Shown piece by piece: positions 7,087-14,632 of a DNA stretch of 16,164 bases. The notes below the pieces were generated by a model. It did not search any database, was not told where the DNA came from, and saw only the letters and a program-made list of their open reading frames with translations. Source of the DNA: Candidatus Ancillula trichonymphae ImTpAt (GTDB lineage Bacteria; Actinomycetota; Actinomycetes; Actinomycetales; Bifidobacteriaceae); contig AXYY01000072.1 of NCBI GenBank assembly GCA_000485475.1, positions 1-16,164 of the forward strand. The letters run 5' to 3'. The number at the start of each line of letters is the position of its first letter. Position 1 is the first letter of the stretch. The position numbers were made by a program, and so were the translations under genes.

Positions 7087-7928
7087 TGGTGGAGGGCATT
7101 CGATTGCAAAAGATCTTGGCGGCTGCTGGTGCTGGTTCAAGAAGATTCTGCGAGGAACTGATAGCAACTGGCTGTGTTGAACTCAACGGAGAAGTCGTTA
7201 CGAGGCAAGGTGTGCGGGTGAATTCAGGTGTTGATAATGAGGTGCGTGTGAACGGTCAGAAAATCAACATGAATCCAAACACAATTACAGTTGCTCTGCA
7301 TAAACCAAAAGGAGTTGTATCCGCAATGTCCGATGATCGCAACCGCCCCACCATAACTGATCTAGTTGGTAATCGGTATGGTCGATTATTCCACATCGGA
7401 AGACTTGACCAGGATTCTTCTGGATTGATTTTGTTGACGAACGACGGTGATCTAGCAGAGATTATTGCGCATCCGCGTTTCGAGATCGCGAAGACTTACA
7501 TTCTGAAGTTGCAGGGGCGGCTCACACCAGGAGTTATACAAAAGACCTTGAAAGGTTTTGAACTTGAAGATGGGTTTATGAAGTTCGATCGTCTGCGTGT
7601 GCTGGGGGAAACTGGCAACAACCCCACGAAAGTGACGCTCGTTGAAGTCGTAATCCACAGTGGAAAAAACCGCATTCTCAGGCGCTCTTTTGAGCACTTC
7701 AACCTGAAAGTACTAGAACTTATGCGTACACAGATTGGAAATATTCGACTGGAGCAACTACCAGAAGGGAAAACCAGGGTGCTCGCACATGCAGAAGTGG
7801 CAAAACTTGAAACAATTGCACTGAATAAGATGAGCGAGGTCAAGAATAGTCGTCGCAATTCAAGAAGTAACTTGAAGGTGCACAAATTACGGCCGAGTAG
7901 AGATTATGACCGAGCGAACAATGAGTAG
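7086..7928 (+). CDS. rluB: 23S rRNA pseudouridine synthase, RluB type
   Basis: Enzymes of this RsuA/RluB family turn one uridine near the peptidyl-transferase centre of 23S rRNA (U2605 in E. coli) into pseudouridine. An S4 RNA-binding domain (IRLQKILAAAGAGSRRFCEE) is followed by the catalytic domain with HKPKGVVSAMSDD, and GRLDQDSSGLILLTNDGDLA with the catalytic Asp at residue 108. Later come HPRFEIAKTYI, and the KNRILRRSFEHFNLKVLELM segment equivalent to the usual GRNRQVRRM. The C-terminal tail of about 30 aa is basic and unconserved. A GAGGAG ribosome site at 7075-7080 precedes the ATG. It is placed between scpB and cmk, as in actinobacteria and firmicutes. The exact target uridine is inferred from family and context. 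Confidence 0.9.
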   Translation: MVEGIRLQKILAAAGAGSRRFCEELIATGCVELNGEVVTRQGVRVNSGVDNEVRVNGQKINMNPNTITVALHKPKGVVSAMSDDRNRPTITDLVGNRYGRLFHIGRLDQDSSGLILLTNDGDLAEIIAHPRFEIAKTYILKLQGRLTPGVIQKTLKGFELEDGFMKFDRLRVLGETGNNPTKVTLVEVVIHSGKNRILRRSFEHFNLKVLELMRTQIGNIRLEQLPEGKTRVLAHAEVAKLETIALNKMSEVKNSRRNSRSNLKVHKLRPSRDYDRANNE

Positions 7929-8700
7929 TGAGAACCGCGTAATAGCGATTGATGGACCTGCAAGTTCTGGAAAATCTTCAACTGCGCGACTTCTGGCACA
8001 AAGGTTAAACTACAAGTTTTTGGACACAGGTGCATATTATCGAATTGCGACACTTCACTGTATGAGGAATAATATTGAGCTACGAGCACCGAACAGTGTT
8101 CTTAGTGCGGTTTCTTGTCTTGTAAAATCTAGTGAAAAAGAGGTTGTTGCAGAAAACTTAAGTGTTGGACTTCACACTGGATTTGGAGTAAGTCTGGACC
8201 CAAATTTGCAGTTGGCGAAACTTGCAAGTCAAAATGTCACTGCTCAAATACGAACTGAGGCAGTTACAAAATGCGTTCACCACATCTCGTCAAATGCAGG
8301 TGTTCGGCGCATTTTGATTGAACTACAGCAGAAGATTGTTGATGACTACGCACGCTCAGGAATAGTTCTTGAAGGACGAGATACGACCGATGTTGTTGCA
8401 CCAAATGCAGCGTTGAAGATATTGTTGACAGCAAACAACGAGGTGCGTGCATTAAGGCGGGCCAAACAAAGTGGAGAAGATGTCAAAATAACTGCTAAAA
8501 GTATTGCAGTTCGTGATTCACTTGATTTAAATACTACTAATTTCCTTAAAACTTCCGCTGTTAATTCCGATATTGTGGTAATTGATAATTCCAACTTGAC
8601 GATTTATGAAACTGTACAAAAAATTTTGAATTTAGTATTTGACAAACCGTTAAGATTTGTGTTATACTGCCCACTGTCGCATTCGATAGGTTCAAAATGA
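7906..8700 (+). CDS. cmk: Cytidylate kinase (without the Der partner)
   Basis: Cmk phosphorylates CMP and dCMP with ATP, recycling RNA-derived nucleotides. It has the P-loop GPASSGKSS at residues 17-25, LDTGAYYRIATL, the CMP-binding region, EGRDTTDVVAPNAALKILLT, and the lid RALRRAKQSGE followed by RDSLDLNTTNFL. The recognisable domain ends at VVIDNSNLTIYETVQKILNL. The last 20 or so residues (after about 8636) are encoded by the tuf promoter and resemble no Cmk. In bifidobacteria Cmk is fused to the GTPase Der; here no Der sequence follows. The 264-aa length includes the odd tail. ATG 7921 is an alternative start; both sites have weak ribosome sites, and the gene overlaps rluB by 23 nt. Confidence 0.92.
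   Translation: MTERTMSSENRVIAIDGPASSGKSSTARLLAQRLNYKFLDTGAYYRIATLHCMRNNIELRAPNSVLSAVSCLVKSSEKEVVAENLSVGLHTGFGVSLDPNLQLAKLASQNVTAQIRTEAVTKCVHHISSNAGVRRILIELQQKIVDDYARSGIVLEGRDTTDVVAPNAALKILLTANNEVRALRRAKQSGEDVKITAKSIAVRDSLDLNTTNFLKTSAVNSDIVVIDNSNLTIYETVQKILNLVFDKPLRFVLYCPLSHSIGSK
8639..8668 (+). promoter_or_regulatory. tuf promoter, inside the 3' end of cmk
   Basis: A perfect -35 TTGACA (8639-8644) is followed after 18 nt by TATACT (8663-8668), preceded by TG at 8660-8661 to make an extended -10 (TGTTATACT). This is the best sigma-70-type promoter in the window. Transcription should begin near 8675, giving tuf a leader of about 100 nt. Confidence 0.85.
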
Positions 8701-8773
8701 TTGCGTAGATTTTGTCGAACTGAGTTGAGAATCCGCTGGCTCAGTAAACCAGTTATGTTATGAAGGAGAAAAT
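8675..8773 (+). promoter_or_regulatory. tuf 5' leader with pairing segments
   Basis: ACTGAG (8719-8724) can pair with CTCAGT (8740-8745). CTGG (8736-8739) can instead pair with CCAG (8749-8752), so the two folds compete for neighbouring bases. The leader ends in the ribosome site AAGGAG (8762-8767), 6 nt before ATG 8774. No known riboswitch or ribosomal-protein site is recognised. Confidence 0.35.
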
Positions 8774-9964
8774 ATGGCAAAGGCAAAGTACGAGCGCACA
8801 AAGCCGCACGTAAATGTTGGTACAATTGGTCACGTCGACCACGGTAAGACTACTCTTACCGCAGCTATTTCTAAGGTCTTGCACGGCAAGTTCCCAGATT
8901 TGAATCCAGAGTTCAAATTTGATGAAATTGATAAGGCGCCTGAGGAGAAGCAGCGTGGTATTACTATTAACATCGCGCACATTGAATATGAAACAGAGAA
9001 GAGACATTATGCACATGTCGATGCTCCAGGACACGCTGACTACATCAAGAATATGATTACTGGTGCAGCACAAATGGACGGCGCAATTTTGGTTGTTGCT
9101 GCAACTGATGGTCCGATGGCACAAACTCGTGAGCATGTGCTTCTAGCTCGTCAGGTCGGTGTTCCAGTTCTTTTAGTTGCACTGAACAAATCAGATGCAG
9201 TTGATGATCCAGAACTTCTTGAACTAGTTGAGGTGGAGGTTCGTGAACTACTCTCAAATCAAGGATTTGATGGTGACAATGCACCGGTTGTTCAGGTATC
9301 CGCACTTAAAGCACTTGAAGGAGATGCTACATGGGCTGCAAAAATCGAGGAGCTCATGAATGCAGTTGATGAATTTGTTCCAGAACCAGTTCGCGATCTG
9401 GACAAACCATTCTTGATGCCTATTGAGGATGTGTTCACTATTACAGGTCGTGGAACAGTTGTTACAGGCCGTGTTGAGCGAGGCGTTCTGCCAATCAATA
9501 CTGAGGTTGAAATCGTCGGTATTCGTGAACTCCAGAAGACGACTGTTACTGGTATTGAAACATTCCACAAGCAGATGGATTCAGCTCAAGCAGGTGACAA
9601 CACCGGTCTACTTCTGCGCGGTATTGATAGAATAGATGTTGAAAGAGGTCAAGTTATTGCTAAGTCTGGTTCAGTTACTCCGCACACAAAGTTTGAGGCA
9701 CAAGTTTATGTACTCTCAAAGGAAGAGGGTGGCCGCCACAAGCCATTTGAGTCAGGTTACCGTCCTCAATTCTACTTCAGAACTACGGATGTTACTGGTG
9801 TTGTTGAACTTCCTGCAGAGACAGTTCTCGTCATGCCTGGTGACAATACGACCATGACCGTGACGCTAATTCAGCCAATTGCGATGGAAGAGGGCCTTGG
9901 ATTTGCGATTCGTGAAGGTGGACGAACTGTTGGTTCTGGTAGGGTTACCAAGATTATTGAGTAA
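8774..9964 (+). CDS. tuf: Translation elongation factor Tu
   Basis: EF-Tu brings aminoacyl-tRNA to the ribosomal A site as a GTP complex. The 396-aa product is full length, with G1 GHVDHGKT at residues 19-26, the effector region RGITINIAHIEYET, G3 DAPGHADYIKNM, G4 NKSD and G5 SALKAL. Domains 2 and 3 follow, with IEDVFTITGRGTVVTGRVERG, PHTKFEAQVYVLSKEEGGRH, PQFYFRTTDVTG and IREGGRTVGSGRVTKIIE. Ala instead of Cys in DAPGHAD is common in actinobacteria. It normally follows fusA; here it stands alone between cmk and nusA with its own promoter and terminator. Its codons look more regular (for example CGT and GGT) than those of its neighbours, as expected for a highly expressed gene. Confidence 0.98.
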   Translation: MAKAKYERTKPHVNVGTIGHVDHGKTTLTAAISKVLHGKFPDLNPEFKFDEIDKAPEEKQRGITINIAHIEYETEKRHYAHVDAPGHADYIKNMITGAAQMDGAILVVAATDGPMAQTREHVLLARQVGVPVLLVALNKSDAVDDPELLELVEVEVRELLSNQGFDGDNAPVVQVSALKALEGDATWAAKIEELMNAVDEFVPEPVRDLDKPFLMPIEDVFTITGRGTVVTGRVERGVLPINTEVEIVGIRELQKTTVTGIETFHKQMDSAQAGDNTGLLLRGIDRIDVERGQVIAKSGSVTPHTKFEAQVYVLSKEEGGRHKPFESGYRPQFYFRTTDVTGVVELPAETVLVMPGDNTTMTVTLIQPIAMEEGLGFAIREGGRTVGSGRVTKIIE

Positions 9965-9995
9965 TTATGAACAGTTAAAGAACAGTAGTTTTTTG

Positions 9996-10026
9996 TAGGG
10001 AGGAACTCGTTTCTCCCTATTTTTTT
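9996..10026 (+). terminator. Intrinsic terminator of tuf
   Basis: TAGGGAGGAA (9996-10005) and TTTCTCCCTA (10010-10019) form a 10-bp stem with one G-U pair around a CTCG tetraloop, followed by seven T's (10020-10026). It lies 32 nt after the tuf stop and separates tuf from the nusA operon. Confidence 0.92.
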
Positions 10027-10072
10027 AAATCAGTACATTGTGCACTATATGTCATTAAATATTTTGAAAAGA

Positions 10073-10118
10073 TTGACATTAAAGAAAATGTATGATACAC
10101 TGTAAATTATGGTATAAT
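10073..10118 (+). promoter_or_regulatory. Two nested promoters of the nusA operon
   Basis: P1: TTGACA (10073-10078), 17-nt spacer, TACACT (10096-10101) preceded by TG at 10093-10094; start near 10108. P2: extended -10 TGGTATAAT (10110-10118) without a clear -35; start near 10125, leaving an 18-nt leader with AGGAGG at 10131-10136. Confidence 0.7.
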
Positions 10119-10142
10119 TAGGGGTACGGTAGGAGGCTAGTG

Positions 10143-11264
10143 ATGGACATTGACATGAGTGCTTTACGGGAGTTGGTGCAAGAGCGTGGTATAGATTTTG
10201 ATTCTGCGGTTTGTGCTGTCGAGCAAGCCTTACTGGTCGCGTATCACAAAGTTGAAGGTTCACAGAAGTTCGCGCGCGTTGAATTCGACCGCAAGACTGG
10301 ACATGTGCGGATCTGGGCTAAGAAGATTCTGACTGCGGACGATGCTGAGAGTTCAGGTGAGGTCAGGCATGATGACGAGTTGGAGTTTTCTGATGAATTT
10401 GATGATACACCTGAAGATTTTGGGCGCATTGCTGTTTCAACCGCGCGCCAAGTTATTCTGCAGAAGATTCGTCAGGCTGAAGATCTGCGCATACTTGGTA
10501 ATTTTAGAGACAAGACAGGACAAATTGTTTCTGGAATTGTCAAGCCCTGCGATGTCGCGTCTGAAAGAGCAGCGTACGAGGCGGAAAAGAAAGGACTACA
10601 TGCGTCATTTTTCAATGGTCTAGTTAAACTTGATGCTGGAAATGGCATTGAGTTGCTACTGCCTCTTTCTGAACAGGTTCCTGGAGAAAAATACGAACCT
10701 GGAGTGCGGTTGCGCGTATTCGTTGTTGATGTTACTAGAGGAGCTAAAGGTCCGCAGATTGTTTGCTCTAGATCTCACCCGCAACTCGTGCAGAAACTAT
10801 TTGAACTTGAAGTTCCGGAGATTGAGAAAGGAACTGCTGAGATTGTTTCAATTGCACGCGAAGCTGGGCACAGGACCAAGATTGCTGTTAAATCGCTTAA
10901 AGAAGGATTCAACGCGAAGGGTGCACTAATCGGTCCTATGGGTGCTAGAGTGCGTGCAGTCATGAATGAACTTGGTGGTGAGAAGATTGATATAATCAAC
11001 TGGTACGAGAATCCTGCACACTACATTTCGAATGCACTTTCTCCATCTAAGACCACTGGTGTTAAAATTATAGATCACGATGCGAAAACTGCTCATGTTG
11101 TTGTTCCAGAGTATCAATTGTCGTTGGCCATTGGTAGAGATGGACAAAATGCTAGACTCGCAGCTCGCTTGACCGGTTGGAAAATAGACATAATTTCCGA
11201 TGCACTCATTGTGGATGGTAACAAAACTAGTGAAGATGAAACAACAAGCAAAGAAGCGACATAG
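10143..11264 (+). CDS. nusA: Transcription termination/antitermination factor NusA
   Basis: NusA binds RNA polymerase and nascent RNA and controls pausing, termination and antitermination. The product (373 aa) begins with the polymerase-binding domain (MSALRELVQERGIDFDSAV, then CAVEQALLVAYHKVEG). The S1 domain follows (TGQIVSGIVKP, then KGPQIVCSRSHPQLVQKLFE), then KH1 (REAGHRTKIAVKS, GALIGPMGARVRAVMNELGG) and KH2 (LSLAIGRDGQNARLAARLTG). ATG 10143 lies 6 nt after a perfect AGGAGG; GTG 10140 is too close to it. The acidic insert in the N-domain (about residues 75-100) is prominent. In most bacteria rimP precedes and ylxR follows nusA; here neither does, and only 21 nt separate nusA from infB. 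Confidence 0.95.
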   Translation: MDIDMSALRELVQERGIDFDSAVCAVEQALLVAYHKVEGSQKFARVEFDRKTGHVRIWAKKILTADDAESSGEVRHDDELEFSDEFDDTPEDFGRIAVSTARQVILQKIRQAEDLRILGNFRDKTGQIVSGIVKPCDVASERAAYEAEKKGLHASFFNGLVKLDAGNGIELLLPLSEQVPGEKYEPGVRLRVFVVDVTRGAKGPQIVCSRSHPQLVQKLFELEVPEIEKGTAEIVSIAREAGHRTKIAVKSLKEGFNAKGALIGPMGARVRAVMNELGGEKIDIINWYENPAHYISNALSPSKTTGVKIIDHDAKTAHVVVPEYQLSLAIGRDGQNARLAARLTGWKIDIISDALIVDGNKTSEDETTSKEAT

Positions 11265-11285
11265 GTATAGTGGGGTGAGTAGTTT

Positions 11286-14183
11286 TTGGCAGATATTAGG
11301 GTACACGAACTTGCGAAGGAGTATGGGCTCAGCAGCAAGACTTTAATTGAAGAGTTGCAGAAGATGGGTGAACATGTTAAGTCACCATCCTCGACTATAC
11401 TTGCTCCAATAGAACGCAAACTACGAGCAGTATTTGGTGACGCACCAAAGAGTTCAGATTCAACTCAGAAAGCTGCAAAGACTACAACTTCTGTTAGTGC
11501 GAAGACCGAGAGCACACGAGTTGTTGCAAAACCTGGTGCTGTTTCCAAAAAGCAGTCAGTTAGTGTTAGTGCGAAGATTGGACTAAAAGATGCATTAGAT
11601 TCAACTAGTGATAAAGTAGAACCAGAAGATAAAAGTGCTCCAAAAACTCAGGAAATTGTAAGTAATTCTAAAGAAAATAAAGAGATTAAAGAGCCGCAGC
11701 CGAGTGGAGCGTCGGTTCCCTCGCCATCGGACATCCGCAAGAAGATTGGCAACAATCCGTATTCAATTCCGCGCCCGAGATTGCAGCGCGATAACAACAA
11801 CGGTGGTGGACTTATCCGGGCCGGTTCATACAACCCATTCAGTCGCGGACAGCGGAACAACAACAACAGCGGTGGCAGCGGCGCAAATGGTGGACAACGA
11901 ACTAATCGAGGAGATAGATTTAGTGCAGGTGCTGGACAGCGCAAGCCGAGCTACAACAGTGGTCAAAACCGCAGTTTTGGCAATCAGCAAAGTGGCGGTA
12001 ACTTATCAAACTCAAGATATTTTCAGAGGCAGGGCGCGAACGGCGCAGGTGAAAATAATCAGAACAGTGGCAATAGACCCTGGAACGGTTTTTTCCAAAA
12101 CAACAGCGGTAACAACAACGCTGGTGGTGGCGCTCCTGGCACAGCAAATAGGTCTCTGAATGGGCGCACTTGGACCGGTGGCGGTGCTAGTGGCGGACAT
12201 CATCGCGGAGGAACTGGTGGTGCATTTGGGGCTAGTGGAAATAATTCTCCGAAGAAGAAGCGTGACTACAAGCGAGATATACGGAACAAAGAAAATGTGG
12301 AGGCACTTGCAGTACCAATTGTTGCAGGAATAAGTGTTCGTAGAGGCAACGGTGATACGATTCGACTCCGGCAGGGCGCTACACTTACTGATTTTGGTGA
12401 ACGCATTGATGAAAATCCGGCGAAGTTGGTCATGATCTTGTTCAAACTTGGTGAGACAACTACTGCGACTCAATCACTTGATGAAGAAACACTTGAGTTA
12501 CTCGGAGTTGAACTTGGTTACAACATCGAGATGGTGTCCGAAGAAGAAGAGGATAGAGAACTACTAGAAGAGTTCGACATCAACCTGACACTAGAGGAAG
12601 CGTCTGAGGAGAATTTGCAACCAAGACCGCCAGTAGTTACTGTTATGGGTCATGTTGATCATGGCAAGACCCGCTTGCTGGATTCAATTCGTAAAACCAA
12701 TGTGCTTGAGTCTGAGGCTGGTGGAATTACGCAACGAATTGGCGCATATCAAATTCACCTGACGCACGAGGGTGTGGAGAGGAAGGTCACGTTCATAGAC
12801 ACACCAGGACATGAAGCGTTCACCGCAATGCGAGCACGAGGTGCCCAAGTCACTGATGTTGCAGTTTTGGTGGTTGCTGCAGATGATGGAGTCATGCCAC
12901 AAACTGTTGAAGCAATCAACCACGCACAGTCGGCAAACGTGCCGATAGTGGTCGCTGTAAACAAAATTGATAAGGAAGATGCAGATTCTACAAAAGTTCG
13001 AGGTCAACTTACCGAGTTTAATCTGGTTGCTGAGGAATACGGCGGGCAGACCATATTCGTTGATGTTTCGGCAAAACAGGGCACTGGTATTCAGGAGTTA
13101 CTTGACGCCATCTTGCTAACTGCAGATGTTGCGCTGGACTTGAGGGCGAATCCGGACATGCACGCTAGAGGTTCAGCTTTGGAGGCTAGACTAGATAAAG
13201 GGCGCGGTGCAGTTACTTCAGTTCTGGTACAGACTGGTACTCTTAGAGTTGGTGATTCACTTGTGGCTGGTTGTGCATACGGACGCGTTCGTGCGATGTT
13301 TGATGAGAACGGCAACTCGCTAAAAGAGGCACCTCCTTCGAGGGCGGTTCGAGTGCTGGGCATGCAGTCGGTTTCAACTGCAGGTGACAGTTTCTTAGTT
13401 CCAGATGATGAGCGAACTGCGCGCCAAATTGCTGAGAAGCGGGAAGCGTATCACAGGGCCGCACTACTAGCGAAACGCCGCAAGAAGATTACGCTTGAAG
13501 ATTTCAGGCTGGCAGTTGAGAATGGTAAGATTGAGCAACTTAACATCATCATAAAGGGTGATACATCTGGTAGCGTCGAGGCACTTGAGGACGCACTGGT
13601 GAAGTTGGAGGAACAAGTGGGGTTGAACGGCGAAGTTGGACTAAATGTTATACACCGAGGAGTTGGTTCAATTACGCAAAATGACGTGAACTTGGCGACT
13701 GCTGGTAATGCGATTATTATCGGCTACAATGTGAAAACCGCTGGAATGGCTGCGGAGTTGGCGGATACTGAGAGTGTTGACATTCGCTACTACAATATTA
13801 TCTACCGTGCAATTGAGGACATCGAGCTGAGTCTGCACGGCATGCTGAAATCGCAGTTCGAGGAGCAAGTTATTGGAACTGCGAAGATTCAGGAACTGTT
13901 TAAGTCTTCGAAGGCTGGCATAATCGCTGGTTGTTTGGTAAAAAGTGGTGAAATAAAACGTGGTAGTAAAGCGCGAGTTCTGCGTGGCGAAGTAGTTATT
14001 GCATCTGACCTGAAAGTTGAGAGTCTGAAACGATTTAAGGATGATGCGACTTCAGTAAAAGAGGGGTTCGAGTGTGGAATTGGCGTCGGCACAAGTTTTA
14101 ACGACCTAGAAATTGAGGACATAATTGAGACTTACGAAGACGTTGAAGTCGAGCGCAAGATTGTCCACAGGTCAGAAAGCTGA
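11286..14183 (+). CDS. infB: Translation initiation factor IF-2
   Basis: IF-2 is the GTPase that binds initiator tRNA and joins the ribosomal subunits. Start TTG 11286 is supported by GGGGTGAG (11272-11279) 6 nt upstream and by the family N-terminus ADIRVHELAKEYGLSSKTL. An Ala/Ser/Lys-rich linker follows; residues about 160-325 are Asn-, Gly-, Ser- and Arg-rich and surely disordered. Next is an IF2-N-like part (VPIVAGISVRRGNGD, about 338-420). The G domain has GHVDHGKT at 455-462, DTPGHE at 505-510, NKID at 559-562 and SAK near 595. Domains II-IV end with KIVHRSES. At 965 aa it fits actinobacterial IF-2, whose linker is normally richer in Pro and Gly. It ends 2 nt before rbfA. Confidence 0.97.
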   Translation: MADIRVHELAKEYGLSSKTLIEELQKMGEHVKSPSSTILAPIERKLRAVFGDAPKSSDSTQKAAKTTTSVSAKTESTRVVAKPGAVSKKQSVSVSAKIGLKDALDSTSDKVEPEDKSAPKTQEIVSNSKENKEIKEPQPSGASVPSPSDIRKKIGNNPYSIPRPRLQRDNNNGGGLIRAGSYNPFSRGQRNNNNSGGSGANGGQRTNRGDRFSAGAGQRKPSYNSGQNRSFGNQQSGGNLSNSRYFQRQGANGAGENNQNSGNRPWNGFFQNNSGNNNAGGGAPGTANRSLNGRTWTGGGASGGHHRGGTGGAFGASGNNSPKKKRDYKRDIRNKENVEALAVPIVAGISVRRGNGDTIRLRQGATLTDFGERIDENPAKLVMILFKLGETTTATQSLDEETLELLGVELGYNIEMVSEEEEDRELLEEFDINLTLEEASEENLQPRPPVVTVMGHVDHGKTRLLDSIRKTNVLESEAGGITQRIGAYQIHLTHEGVERKVTFIDTPGHEAFTAMRARGAQVTDVAVLVVAADDGVMPQTVEAINHAQSANVPIVVAVNKIDKEDADSTKVRGQLTEFNLVAEEYGGQTIFVDVSAKQGTGIQELLDAILLTADVALDLRANPDMHARGSALEARLDKGRGAVTSVLVQTGTLRVGDSLVAGCAYGRVRAMFDENGNSLKEAPPSRAVRVLGMQSVSTAGDSFLVPDDERTARQIAEKREAYHRAALLAKRRKKITLEDFRLAVENGKIEQLNIIIKGDTSGSVEALEDALVKLEEQVGLNGEVGLNVIHRGVGSITQNDVNLATAGNAIIIGYNVKTAGMAAELADTESVDIRYYNIIYRAIEDIELSLHGMLKSQFEEQVIGTAKIQELFKSSKAGIIAGCLVKSGEIKRGSKARVLRGEVVIASDLKVESLKRFKDDATSVKEGFECGIGVGTSFNDLEIEDIIETYEDVEVERKIVHRSES

Positions 14184-14185
14184 AC

Positions 14186-14632
14186 ATGAGGAAACAAAAA
14201 GTTGATGATCGGCGCGAAAAGTTGTCCTCTTTGATACTCCGAGTTGTTGCAACTGCTGTGCGAGACCAAATCAAGGACCCAGTTATAAAGGGCGTGACGA
14301 TAACTGATGTGTTCGTGACTGGAGATTTACAAAGCGCAACAATTTACTGGAGCGTTCTGAATGAAAATAGAATACAAAAAACTCAAGATGCACTAATGCG
14401 AGCAACTGGAAAAATTCGAAAACTTCTTGCTTCGGAGCTGTCGCTGAGACTGGTTCCCGTTGTATCTTTTGAGCACGATTCTGTGCTGAATAATGTCAAG
14501 AGTATTAACAATCTACTAGCGGAAGTTTCACAACGAGACGAAATGCTAATCAAGCAAAGGGCTAATGCTGCACATGCAGGAGAAGCTGATCCGTATAAGA
14601 AACAAGAGGTTGATAATGATTCAACAAGATGA
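14186..14632 (+). CDS. rbfA: 30S ribosome-binding factor A
   Basis: RbfA is a KH-fold protein that binds the 30S subunit during late 16S maturation and cold adaptation. The 148-aa product shows LILRVVATAVRDQIKDPVIK, GVTITDVFVTGDLQSATIYW, and the second half with SLRLVPVVSFEHDSVLNNVK and NNLLAEV. The tail HAGEADPYKK is an actinobacterial hallmark of RbfA. The start is 2 nt after the infB stop, with only a weak CAGG ribosome site, so translation probably depends on infB. Its last 17 nt overlap the truB start. Confidence 0.93.
   Translation: MRKQKVDDRREKLSSLILRVVATAVRDQIKDPVIKGVTITDVFVTGDLQSATIYWSVLNENRIQKTQDALMRATGKIRKLLASELSLRLVPVVSFEHDSVLNNVKSINNLLAEVSQRDEMLIKQRANAAHAGEADPYKKQEVDNDSTR

Noticed and set aside
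11765..12250. Tandem DNA repeats or CRISPR-like array
   Set aside because: The repeated AAC and GGT/GGC triplets code for a low-complexity protein region; there are no regular direct repeats with unique spacers.
12012..12473. Minus-strand open frames over the infB linker and nearby coding region
   Set aside because: They arise from the repetitive Asn/Gly codons of IF-2 and give Ser/Thr/Cys-rich low-complexity products without motifs.
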